The notes: a model not told the origin generated them from the letters alone. 64,000 nt of DNA from Aestuariibaculum sp. M13 (GCF_024723255.1 NZ_JANIAC010000002.1:744001-808000), one strand, 5' to 3'. Positions 1-6,699 are shown, numbered from the stretch's first letter. Translations and numbers: made by a program.

Positions 1-2
1 TA

Positions 3-215
3 TTTTGGACTGATTTAGAATCATCGTTCCTTCCTTTTGGTAAACGGATTTTAAATTTTATAGAAGAAAAAAATTCTGAATTATTAAACGAATTACAAAA
101 GGAATATACTCAAGAAATAATAAATGTTTTTGATAGATGTCCAGCTTGTCAAACCCTATTATTTAATAACTCTAAAAAATGTCCAGTTTGCGGATTGAAT
201 TTTATTGCTAAATAA
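3..215 (+). CDS. C-terminal fragment of a zinc-ribbon protein (cassette 1, 5' end outside window)
   Basis: An open frame runs from the left window edge to a TAA at 213-215 and has no start in the window. The last 70 or so residues end in two CxxC knuckles (CPAC about 20 residues before CPVCG), the pattern of a small zinc ribbon. Nothing else of the protein is visible, so its function cannot be given. It is the first member of the cassette-like array: just after its stop comes the AAAC-N-AAC box that starts the first inter-cassette element. It has the same strand and the same downstream architecture as the next three genes. Confidence 0.7.
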   Translation, partial: FWTDLESSFLPFGKRILNFIEEKNSELLNELQKEYTQEIINVFDRCPACQTLLFNNSKKCPVCGLNFIAK

Positions 216-229
216 AAAAACGTTTTGCT

Positions 230-352
230 AACACCGTATAAATTTTATCGCTTCGGATTTTCCTACGGAAAATACTCGCAAATTTGCTATCTTGGTTTCT
301 TAAACTGAAAACCCTAGCGGATTTTCACGCAACAAGCCTTATACAAACTGTT
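230..352 (+). repeat. Inter-cassette palindromic element E1 (attC-like)
   Basis: The element runs from an AAC triplet at 230-232 to a GTT triplet at 350-352, a span of 123 bp. Just inside the ends lie GTATAA and TTATAC, which pair. Further in are TCGC/GCAA-type arms and two short hairpins of the ATTTTCC/GGAAAAT and GAAAA/TTTTC type. It closely resembles E2 in both length and internal sequence. The AAC...GTT ends with inner pairing arms match the plan of integron attC sites, but the R-box consensus RYYYAAC/GTTRRRY is not met, so attC-like is an inference. Confidence 0.75.
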
Positions 353-362
353 ACCCAACATT

Positions 363-1076
363 TTGAAAAAAACCTACCAACCCAATAATAAACTTCTAAA
401 AACCCTTTTAAGGGAAAATCTCTATTTCGCAATTGGATTAATAATACTTACTCCAATTTTGTACTACTTTAGAGAGGGAAAACAATTCGTTTGGGATTTC
501 CCATTTGTGAAAATAATGGCCGTAATTTTGATAATTTACAACCTTCCAAATTTTATAATTTATTGGGATTACTATAAAGAAAATAAAACCACAAAAATTA
601 AATTCGACACAGAATCAAACCGTATTGGAATCACAAAAAATGGAGTTCAAAAGCAATATGAAATATCCGAAATCAAATCTTCAATTTATCATTTGGGTGT
701 TTACTATAAAAATCGGATTGACGATGCTAAACGTTGGAAAATGATAAATTCTGACCTTGCATATTGGGATTTAGAATTTAATAATGGTGACAGATATTAC
801 ATTTCAAATTTACTTGTGGACTTTTTGCATGATGCTCCAATAGTGCAAAATACAAAGTATAGATTTAGAATGTTTCAATACATTAATAAATCCGATTCTA
901 AGGAAGCAGTGGAATTAAAACAAACTCAAGAAAAGAATCGGACAAAAAAATTCGTTGACAAATTTCAATCGAAATCAGAAAGTGAATTGAATTATATTTT
1001 GAACAATAAATCAAAATATCAGAAAGAAGCGGTAAAAGCGGTTGAAATAATAATAAAAAATAAAAACGTTGGGTAA
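363..1076 (+). CDS. Membrane protein of unknown function (cassette 2)
   Basis: This is a 237-residue protein I do not recognise. Two hydrophobic segments (about residues 19-36 and 48-67) are followed by a soluble domain with beta-rich, PH-like character and a Lys/Glu-rich tail. The start is a TTG at 363-365 that overlaps the conserved ATTT of the cassette left end. No ATG lies nearby in frame. The TAA stop at 1074-1076 lies inside the right-hand box GGGTAAC, so the gene fills its cassette completely. No promoter box is evident upstream, as expected if transcription comes from further up the array. The flanks GTTACCCAAC (350-359) and GTTGGGTAAC (1068-1077) are exact reverse complements. Confidence 0.7.
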   Translation: MKKTYQPNNKLLKTLLRENLYFAIGLIILTPILYYFREGKQFVWDFPFVKIMAVILIIYNLPNFIIYWDYYKENKTTKIKFDTESNRIGITKNGVQKQYEISEIKSSIYHLGVYYKNRIDDAKRWKMINSDLAYWDLEFNNGDRYYISNLLVDFLHDAPIVQNTKYRFRMFQYINKSDSKEAVELKQTQEKNRTKKFVDKFQSKSESELNYILNNKSKYQKEAVKAVEIIIKNKNVG

Positions 1077-1199
1077 CACCGCGTATAATTCATTGCTTAT
1101 GATTTTCCTCACGGAAAATCCTCGCAACTTTGCTATCTTAGTTTCTTAAACCTGAAAATCCTGCGGATTTTCACGCAACGAAACTATACACAAACCGTT
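1075..1199 (+). repeat. Inter-cassette palindromic element E2 (attC-like)
   Basis: The element spans 125 bp from AAC at 1075-1077 to GTT at 1197-1199. GTATAA (1083-1088) faces a TATAC near 1185-1189. TTCATTGC (1089-1096) faces GCAACGAA (1175-1182). Two internal hairpins are clear: GATTTTCC/GGAAAATC (1101-1108 with 1113-1120) and GAAAATCC/GGATTTTC (1154-1161 with 1165-1172). It is the best-preserved copy and gives the consensus for E1 and the left half of E4. Confidence 0.8.
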
Positions 1200-1221
1200 G
1201 TAAAACATTTAAGAGAACCGT

Positions 1222-1671
1222 ATGAAATTCATATTGACGCTATTTATCGGAATTTTGACATTGACTTTAAATGCACAAACGGACGGAGAAGAAACTGTTA
1301 TATTCTCAAGAATTGGAGAATTGAGCGATGAGCAATTAAATAATTCTGGAGCTTCTAAACTGACTTTTATTACAGACATAAAAGAAGCTGAAAAAATGGC
1401 GGAATTAGATATTAAAAACGGAAATCCATTTTTGTTGCTAATGGGCGGAATTGCACCAACAATAATAGCTACTGACCCACAATTTGAAAAAGAATACGGA
1501 ATTTACTTTTACGAATTTGGTTGTACTGGACCAGAAAATGACATAATAATTGCTTACAACAGAATAGTATATGAACACTTGAACTCGACAAAGGGAGAAA
1601 AGTGGATAAAAGAAGTTAGAGATGACGTAATCGGATTTAAAGAATGGAAACGCAATTACAAACGGAAATAA
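1222..1671 (+). CDS. Small exported protein of unknown function (cassette 3)
   Basis: This 149-residue protein starts with a clear signal peptide (hydrophobic core up to about residue 17, LNAQ cleavage-type end). It is therefore likely periplasmic or surface-attached. The mature part carries the segments FEKEYGIYFYEFGC and a basic, Trp-containing C-terminus. I recall similar small proteins in flavobacteria but cannot assign a function. It stands alone between elements E2 and E3. Its private boxes are GTTGTAAAAC (1197-1206) and the exact complement GTTTTACAAC (1678-1687). The ATG at 1222 is the first in frame after the left box. Confidence 0.75.
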   Translation: MKFILTLFIGILTLTLNAQTDGEETVIFSRIGELSDEQLNNSGASKLTFITDIKEAEKMAELDIKNGNPFLLLMGGIAPTIIATDPQFEKEYGIYFYEFGCTGPENDIIIAYNRIVYEHLNSTKGEKWIKEVRDDVIGFKEWKRNYKRK

Positions 1672-1684
1672 AAAAACGTTTTAC

Positions 1685-1809
1685 AACAATGTATAACCGC
1701 AATTACGGCGGATTCGACTACGTCCGAATCCACTCGGAATTGCTAACGACAGTGTTAAACCGAAAAACAAAGTAAATTAAACCGATAACTGACGGTTATA
1801 CGAACCGTT
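1685..1809 (+). repeat. Inter-cassette palindromic element E3 (divergent attC-like subtype)
   Basis: The element spans 125 bp from AAC at 1685-1687 to GTT at 1807-1809, the same length as E2 but with a largely different interior. GTATAACCG near the left end and CGGTTATAC near the right end pair perfectly over nine bases. Inside, GCAATT pairs with AATTGC, and GGATTCG with CGAATCC around a short loop. Architecture and size are thus kept while sequence is not, which suggests that structure rather than sequence is selected. Confidence 0.75.
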
Positions 1810-1833
1810 GTGTGTAATTAAAGAAAATAGTTA

Positions 1834-2208
1834 ATGGAATATTTATCTTTTAAAGAAGGAAAAACAATGCTTACAATAATCTACATTTTTCAGTTGATTA
1901 TAATGAGTATCATCTGCTCTATTTTACTAGAAAGAAGACATTATCTTGGAATTTTAAAAATTTTAACCATATTTTTCTCAATAATTTTTTTTCACGGAAA
2001 ATACATTGTAAAATTTCATAAGATTAAAAATATCTTTTTTGACGATGAAAACTATTATATAAATTCCGAAGAACTATCATACACTAAATCTGACTTGACA
2101 AAAATCAAAAACAACTACCTAACTGCTAGTTATATTGAGTTTAAAGATGGTAAACGGTTTTATTTTTTAAGGAATCCTAAATTCATTTTTTTTGATATAA
2201 TTGATTAA
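1834..2208 (+). CDS. Small membrane protein of unknown function (cassette 4)
   Basis: This 124-residue protein is not recognised. It has one or two hydrophobic stretches in the first 50 residues, then a short polar region ending in an aromatic-rich tail. The start could be the ATG at 1834 or the internal ATG that begins MLTIIYIF, twelve residues in; the latter puts the hydrophobic segment at the N-terminus. Private boxes are GTTGTGTGTA (1807-1816) on the left and TACACACAAC (2212-2221) on the right, exact reverse complements. Codons are very AT-rich, like the other cassettes. Confidence 0.65.
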   Translation: MEYLSFKEGKTMLTIIYIFQLIIMSIICSILLERRHYLGILKILTIFFSIIFFHGKYIVKFHKIKNIFFDDENYYINSEELSYTKSDLTKIKNNYLTASYIEFKDGKRFYFLRNPKFIFFDIID

Positions 2209-2218
2209 AACTACACAC

Positions 2219-2350
2219 AACACCATATAAAGTTCATTGCTTCGGATTTACAACTAAAAATAAGTTGTTTAAGTGAATTTTTGGCATAATAAGGGAGCCA
2301 CCAATTCCTACTTCGAAATTTTTATAAATTTCTACGCAACGGAATTATCT
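2219..2350 (+). repeat. Degenerate terminal inter-cassette element E4
   Basis: The element starts like E1 and E2 (AAC at 2219-2221, then ATATAA and TTCATTGCTTCGGATTT). It keeps the right inner arm ACGCAACGGAATTAT near 2332-2346, but the expected ACCGTT end is missing. A GTTAGCAAC further on at 2437-2445 may be the displaced right end. No gene follows; the sequence passes into the 105-bp repeats. It is read as the decayed last element of the array. Confidence 0.55.
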
Positions 2351-2460
2351 TATAAATTATACCTCTACTGATTTTAGTCCCATTTTAAAATCAGTTCATC
2401 TTAAAATCCTATCACAAAAGCTTAATATTAAAAATCGTTAGCAACTTATTCTAAAAAAAC

Positions 2461-2857
2461 CGCAGATTACCATAAAACAAACTTAAATAACTATTCAAAA
2501 TCAAGGGACCTACAAATAACACCATATTTTACATCCAAAACACCATTAACATTTTTTAAAAATTCCACTGATTACCACAAAAACAAACTTAAATAACCAT
2601 TCAAAATCAGGGGACCTACAAATAACACCACATTTTACATCCAAAACACCATTAACATTTTTTAAAACACCACTGCGCACCGCAAATCAAACCTAAATAA
2701 CTATTCAAAATCAAGGGCCCACAAATAACACCACATTTTACATCCAAAACACCATTAACATTTTTTAAAAACGCCACTGAGCACCACAAAAACAAACTTA
2801 AATAACCATTCAAAATCAAGGGACCTACAAATAACACCACATTTTACATCCAAACTC
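2461..2857. repeat. 105-bp tandem repeat, four units
   Basis: Units begin at about 2461, 2566, 2671 and 2775, giving a period of 105, 105 and 104 bases; the last unit is shortened to about 83 bases. Each unit contains AACTATTCAAAATCA or its AACCATTCAAAATCA variant, GGGACCTACAAATAACACC, and CATTAACATTTTTT. Differences cluster at the unit start (GATTACC versus GCGCACC). The minus strand is open for about 60 codons across the repeats, but this is repeat-derived and unlikely to be a gene. Confidence 0.9.
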
Positions 2858-2863
2858 TATTAA

Positions 2864-3855
2864 CTAATTTACACCCATTTTTACACCCATTCTTACTAAT
2901 TGTAGTTTTCGGTGTAAAAACCGGTGCTAACTTTTTAGTGTGGTGCACACTGGTGCATTCTAAAATAACTCTGTGTAATGACTAAAAACCCCATAATCAA
3001 ACACCTTCATCTAATTTACACCCATTTTTACACCCATTCTTACTAATTATAGTTTTCGGTGTAAAAACCGGTGTTAACTTTTTAGTGTGGTGCGCACTGG
3101 TGCATTCTAAAATAACTCTAGGGTAATGACTAAAACCCCATAACCAAACACCTTCATCTAATTTACACCCACTTTTACACCCATTCTTACTAATTATAGT
3201 TTTCGGTGTAAAAACCGGTGTTAACTTTTTAGTGTGGTGCGCACTGGTGCATCCTAAAATAACTCTGGTGTAATGACTAAAACCCCATAATCAAATACCT
3301 TCATCTAATTTACACCCACTTTTACACCCATTCTTACTAATTATAGTTTTCGGTGTAAAAACCGGTGTTAACTTTTTAGTGTGGTGCGCACTGGTGCATC
3401 CTAAAATAACTCTGGTGTAATGACTAAAACCCCATAATCAAATACCTTCATCTAATTTACACCCACTTTTACACCCATTCTTACTAATTATAGTTTTCGG
3501 TGTAAAAACCGGTGTTAACTTTTTAGTGTGGTGCGCACTGGTGCATCCTAAAATAACTCTGGTGTAATGACTAAAACCCCATAATCAAATACCTTCATCT
3601 AATTTACACCCACTTTTACACCCATTCTTACTAATTGTGGTTTTCGGTGTAAAAACCGGTGTTAACTTTTTTGTGTGGTGCGCACTGGTGCATCCTAAAA
3701 TAACTCTGGTATAATGACTAAAAACCCCATAATCAAACACCTTCATCTAATTTACACCCACTTTTACACCCATTCTTGATAATTGCAGTTTTCGGTGTAA
3801 AAACCGGTGTTAACTTTTTTGTGTGGTGCGCACTGGTGCATTCTAAAATAACACT
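2864..3855. repeat. 147-bp tandem repeat, seven units
   Basis: Units begin at 2864, 3011, 3158, 3305, 3452, 3599 and 3747; the last stops after about 109 bases. Units three, four and five (3158-3598) are identical by eye, so expansion or homogenisation was recent. Each unit holds several copies of a GGTGTAA-like word in both orientations (TTTACACCC twice, CGGTGTAAAA, CCGGTGTTAA, usually CTGGTGTAA) and a GTGCGCAC palindrome followed by TGGTGCA. There is no coding frame through the array. The dense half-sites next to a recombinase gene suggest protein-binding sites, which is an inference. Confidence 0.92.
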
Positions 3856-3919
3856 GGCATCACTTCTGTCACACAATAAACACACATTTTTGAAACCGGT
3901 GTTCTTTCGGTGGAAAGCA

Positions 3920-4648
3920 TCAACTCGTCTCTAATGGCACATTAAATACTTGAGTTAAAAGCACAAATTCTGCTTCGCTTCTTGCCTGCTCTTTTAGTTC
4001 TTCAATATGCTGCTTTCTTTTATCCTGAGCTTTAGACGTCTTAGTTTCCTTTAACTTAAATTCTAATTTTTCAGAGTCTTTGCTAACATTAGGGATTAAA
4101 ACACGTTTTACTTCTTCCAGTGTTTCCTCTAGGGCTTTATTTTCAGAAACAGACACCTGTTTTACTTCCGATTTATTTTTTGCTTTTTTACCAAACCGTT
4201 CCTTAAGCTCTTCCAAATGCTGCTTTGTGATATTTAATTGTTGTACAAATGCATTAAACTGATCCTTACTTATATCCGGTATGTCTATTTTCACATATTC
4301 CATATAATAACTGTAAATACCAACAAATCCTTGAACATAGGTTGTATAGCGATCGATTAAAAACTCGACCTTTGTTTTAGGTTCAGTCTCTACCATTTCT
4401 AAGAGGGTATAAATGTTGTTATCTAAAAGAAGTGATTTAGATAATACATGAACACTAACCGGTTGTTGGTCTACTAAATAATTGTGTCCGTTTTTCTCAA
4501 AAAGCAACATCCTATTAGCATGATTTAACAACACCGGTGTCGTTTCACCAGCCATCTCTAATAATCCTAAAGGCAAGTAATACACCGAAGCACAAAACAA
4601 ATTACTTAGAAGCTCTAATTGTATATCTTCATATGATTTCATAAGCAT
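3920..4648 (-). CDS. Unknown protein coupled to the tyrosine recombinase
   Basis: This 242-residue protein has no recognisable family. The first 150 residues are mixed alpha-helical. The remainder is highly charged with coiled-coil character and contains two similar words, KQHLEELKE and KQHIEELKE, about 70 residues apart. Its ATG (4648-4646) follows the TAG stop of the recombinase with no gap, so the two are translationally coupled and probably act together. A role as an accessory factor for recombination or as a cargo regulator is possible but not shown. Its 3' end lies about 65 bases from the 147-bp repeat block. Confidence 0.7.
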   Translation of the reverse strand: MLMKSYEDIQLELLSNLFCASVYYLPLGLLEMAGETTPVLLNHANRMLLFEKNGHNYLVDQQPVSVHVLSKSLLLDNNIYTLLEMVETEPKTKVEFLIDRYTTYVQGFVGIYSYYMEYVKIDIPDISKDQFNAFVQQLNITKQHLEELKERFGKKAKNKSEVKQVSVSENKALEETLEEVKRVLIPNVSKDSEKLEFKLKETKTSKAQDKRKQHIEELKEQARSEAEFVLLTQVFNVPLETS

Positions 4649-5980
4649 CTAACTTTTTAGTAATTCTGAAAAATCTTTTGGCAATTCGGCATCAATGTCT
4701 CTTAAGTATTTCTCTAGAGCATCCATAGTATTGTGCCCTGTAATTTGCATTAATTTACTTTTAGCTTCATTGGGTGATGATTCTTTTACCAAGGCTCTGT
4801 ATAACTTCGTTATAAAGGTATGTCTGAAACTATACATGCTATGCTCCGAATCTAGATTAAAGGCATCCTTGACAACCCTTTTAAAGCGTTTGGAAAAATA
4901 ATTGCGTTTACCATTATCACTCATATGCCATTCGCCCCCAATGCCTTGTGGTGTAAACAAGCTATAATTTTTATTTAATTTACTTAAATCAGGTAACTCT
5001 TTAAACAAGATCTCTGGAATAATTTTAGTCTTTAAGGCTTTATTCTTAGCTTCAAAAGTGACTGTTTTTTGTTTTAAGTCTATATCTCCTACTTTCAAAC
5101 GACAAATCTCAATTGGCCTTAACAAGCCATAGGATACAAACTTTACAAAAAGTAAAAGCATTGCATCCTGCTCTTCCATATGCTTAAAAATGTTCTCTTG
5201 AAGTTCTTTACTGTAGGTTTTATTTCGTTTAGGTTGCGTTTTTAGCGCTTTGATATTCTTAACAAAGTTCTGATTGACTATTTCGTTTTCTTCTAAGGTT
5301 TGAAATAAATTACTCAAACTAATTCTATAATTATTCCTGTTTCTTGCTGAGGATTTTGTTAATGTATAGTCTAAAAACTCCATCACTAGCTTTTTATCAA
5401 TCTCTCGTATGAATTTAACCTCTGGGTGATTATTTTTTAGCCATCCACTAAAGACATTAATATGACTTTTGTAAGATCTCAAACTGTTTTCCCGAAGCGA
5501 ACGCTTTTTTAAAGTCATATATAAATCAAAAGCCTCTTCAATACGCTTTCCTTTGTCAAAGACTTCCTCTGATTGTTCTGACTTTAGCTCAACTTTGGGT
5601 GTGATTTTAATTTCAGGAGTCTCCGTGGTGTTATCTGTACGCTGTTTTGCCGTTTCTTTTTTAAAAAGTTCGACATTATCAGCATAAGGATTGTAGCCTC
5701 TTTTAAGTAATTTAAATAGAATTTGACTGTAAACAGTCAAAATAGCCATACGCTCTTCTTTGGTTTGATACCGGTTAGCATTGGCATAGATTGGAGATTG
5801 ACGTCTTAAGGTATTCGTCTTGGGATCTCGATATGAAAAATAGACATACCAACGCTGCTTTAAATTACCACTGGCTGTGTAGATTTTGGGCTTGGAAAAT
5901 TGTTTTTGCACAGATAAATCGTATTCGTTTCCGTATTCACTTTCGTATTCACCTTGCAATATATCAGAAATATTGGACAT
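4649..5980 (-). CDS. Tyrosine recombinase/integrase of a tRNA-Met island
   Basis: A 443-residue site-specific recombinase. The N-terminal 110 residues resemble an arm-binding region, a core-binding SAM-like domain follows (about 155-260), and the catalytic domain fills the C-terminus. The first catalytic Arg is in LLRPIEICRLK. The HxxR box reads YSFRH (about residues 383-387), so its first His is Tyr, as in some phage-type integrases. The nucleophilic Tyr is in DALEKYLRDID (about 425). I chose the ATG at 5980 (MSNISDIL) because the longer frame starting at 6025 reads through the terminator hairpin of the tRNA. It lies directly downstream of tRNA-Met, the usual place for an island integrase. 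Whether it also moves the cassettes is unknown. Confidence 0.88.
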   Translation of the reverse strand: MSNISDILQGEYESEYGNEYDLSVQKQFSKPKIYTASGNLKQRWYVYFSYRDPKTNTLRRQSPIYANANRYQTKEERMAILTVYSQILFKLLKRGYNPYADNVELFKKETAKQRTDNTTETPEIKITPKVELKSEQSEEVFDKGKRIEEAFDLYMTLKKRSLRENSLRSYKSHINVFSGWLKNNHPEVKFIREIDKKLVMEFLDYTLTKSSARNRNNYRISLSNLFQTLEENEIVNQNFVKNIKALKTQPKRNKTYSKELQENIFKHMEEQDAMLLLFVKFVSYGLLRPIEICRLKVGDIDLKQKTVTFEAKNKALKTKIIPEILFKELPDLSKLNKNYSLFTPQGIGGEWHMSDNGKRNYFSKRFKRVVKDAFNLDSEHSMYSFRHTFITKLYRALVKESSPNEAKSKLMQITGHNTMDALEKYLRDIDAELPKDFSELLKS

Positions 5981-6010
5981 AAAAAAAACGGTTTGGTGAC
6001 ACCAAACCGT
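5981..6010 (-). terminator. tRNA-Met terminator abutting the integrase start
   Basis: A perfect inverted repeat, ACGGTTTGGTG/CACCAAACCGT with a one-base centre (5988-6010), is followed on the minus strand by eight T residues (5988-5981). The next three bases are the ATG of the recombinase. It lies 25 bases past the tRNA 3' end, so it most likely ends the tRNA transcript. No room is left for a separate promoter between it and the recombinase start. Confidence 0.85.
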
Positions 6011-6034
6011 TGATTTTACTAGCATTCTGCTTTG

Positions 6035-6108
6035 TAGCGAGAGCGGGGCACGATCCCGCGACCTCCGGGTTATGAATCCGACGCTCTAACCAACTGAGCT
6101 ACCTCGCC
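6035..6108 (-). tRNA. tRNA-Met (anticodon CAT), elongator-like
   Basis: A 74-nt cloverleaf reads on the minus strand from GGCGAGGTAGCTCAGTTGG to GCTCTCGCTA. The anticodon CAT corresponds to plus-strand 6072-6074. The D arm GCTC/GAGC and T stem GCGGG/CCCGC are intact. CCA is not encoded. Oddities: the acceptor stem has G-T pairs at both ends (1-72 and 7-66), the anticodon stem has an A-C mismatch next to the loop, and the T loop reads ATCGTGC rather than TTCGAAT. The 3' half may have been rewritten by island integration. Confidence 0.93.
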
Positions 6109-6120
6109 GTTTTGTGGGTG

Positions 6121-6151
6121 CAAATATAGAAACATTATTCATACACGCAAA
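6121..6151 (-). promoter_or_regulatory. Flavobacterial promoter of tRNA-Met
   Basis: On the minus strand a TTTG (6151-6148) is followed after exactly 19 bases by TATATTTG (6128-6121). This fits the Bacteroidota consensus TTTG-N19-TAnnTTTG. The tRNA starts 12 bases downstream of the -7 box. Confidence 0.8.
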
Positions 6152-6241
6152 CACAAAATGAAAAAAAATATTATTAAAATTTATTGTCACAGGTCTTAAT
6201 TAATGTATATATTGGGCTAAATAATTTTTTAATAGTACTTT

Positions 6242-6631
6242 ATGGACGATAAAATTAAATTTGAAATAGAATTCTCAATACACGCTTCTCCTCAATTATT
6301 ATATCAATACATCTCAACCCCGTCTGGTTTGTCTGAATGGTTCTCCGATAATGTTAATTCTCGTGGCGAATTATTTACCTTTATCTGGGACGATAGTGAA
6401 GAAAAAGCGAAGCTGCTAAGCAAAAAAAGTGGCGAACGCGTAAAGTTTAGATGGTTAAATGATGAGGAAGACAATACTTCATATTTCGAAATTAAAATTC
6501 AGGTTGATGAAATTACAAAAGACGTTTCTTTAATTATCACCGATTTTGCTGAAGAAGATGAAGTAGATGAAGCAAAGATGCTTTGGGATAATCAAATTTC
6601 TAGTTTAAAGCAGGTATTAGGTTCTGCATAA
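6242..6631 (+). CDS. START-like (SRPBCC) domain protein
   Basis: This 129-residue acidic protein fits the AHSA1/START helix-grip fold. An N-terminal strand (KFEIEFSIHASP) leads into a helix, LLYQYISTPSGLSEWF. Central strands follow, with FKFTFIWDDS-like spacing, and a long C-terminal helix (AKMLWDNQISSLKQVL) closes the cavity. Such proteins bind hydrophobic ligands or act as cochaperones; the ligand here is unknown. It lies next to the class IV aminotransferase, a pairing I associate with flavobacterial genomes. It is the first gene to the right of the tRNA and so lies outside the inferred island. Confidence 0.75.
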   Translation: MDDKIKFEIEFSIHASPQLLYQYISTPSGLSEWFSDNVNSRGELFTFIWDDSEEKAKLLSKKSGERVKFRWLNDEEDNTSYFEIKIQVDEITKDVSLIITDFAEEDEVDEAKMLWDNQISSLKQVLGSA

Positions 6632-6653
6632 TTACTAAATAATATATTTCAAT

Positions 6654-6661
6654 TATATTTG
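6654..6661 (+). promoter_or_regulatory. -7 promoter box (TATATTTG)
   Basis: TATATTTG at 6654-6661 matches the flavobacterial -7 consensus. Its last base is the G of an in-frame GTG, which would therefore lie in the promoter. This favours the ATG at 6700 as the start of the downstream aminotransferase. Confidence 0.6.
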
Positions 6662-6699
6662 TGCCCTGTTCTCCAAAAAGAGGACAGGACATTTTTTTT

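Noticed and set aside
230-2221. Classical integron attC sites
   Set aside because: The outer boxes do not match RYYYAAC/GTTRRRY and no IntI gene is present, so I call the elements attC-like only.
2652-2840. A 62-codon minus-strand gene in the 105-bp repeats
   Set aside because: It only reads through two repeat units, has repetitive low-information sequence and no promoter or family match.
2864-3855. CRISPR array
   Set aside because: The units are contiguous 147-bp direct repeats with no unique spacers, and no cas genes are near.
1-4000. A second attachment site (repeat of the tRNA-Met 3' end)
   Set aside because: No stretch matching the tRNA 3' end was found by eye left of the integrase; the site must lie outside or be too diverged.
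5981-6025. Longer recombinase start at 6025
   Set aside because: The extra codons translate the terminator hairpin and T-run of the tRNA.
6661-6699. GTG at 6661 as start of the aminotransferase
   Set aside because: Its G is the last base of a TATATTTG promoter box and the added residues do not resemble the family.
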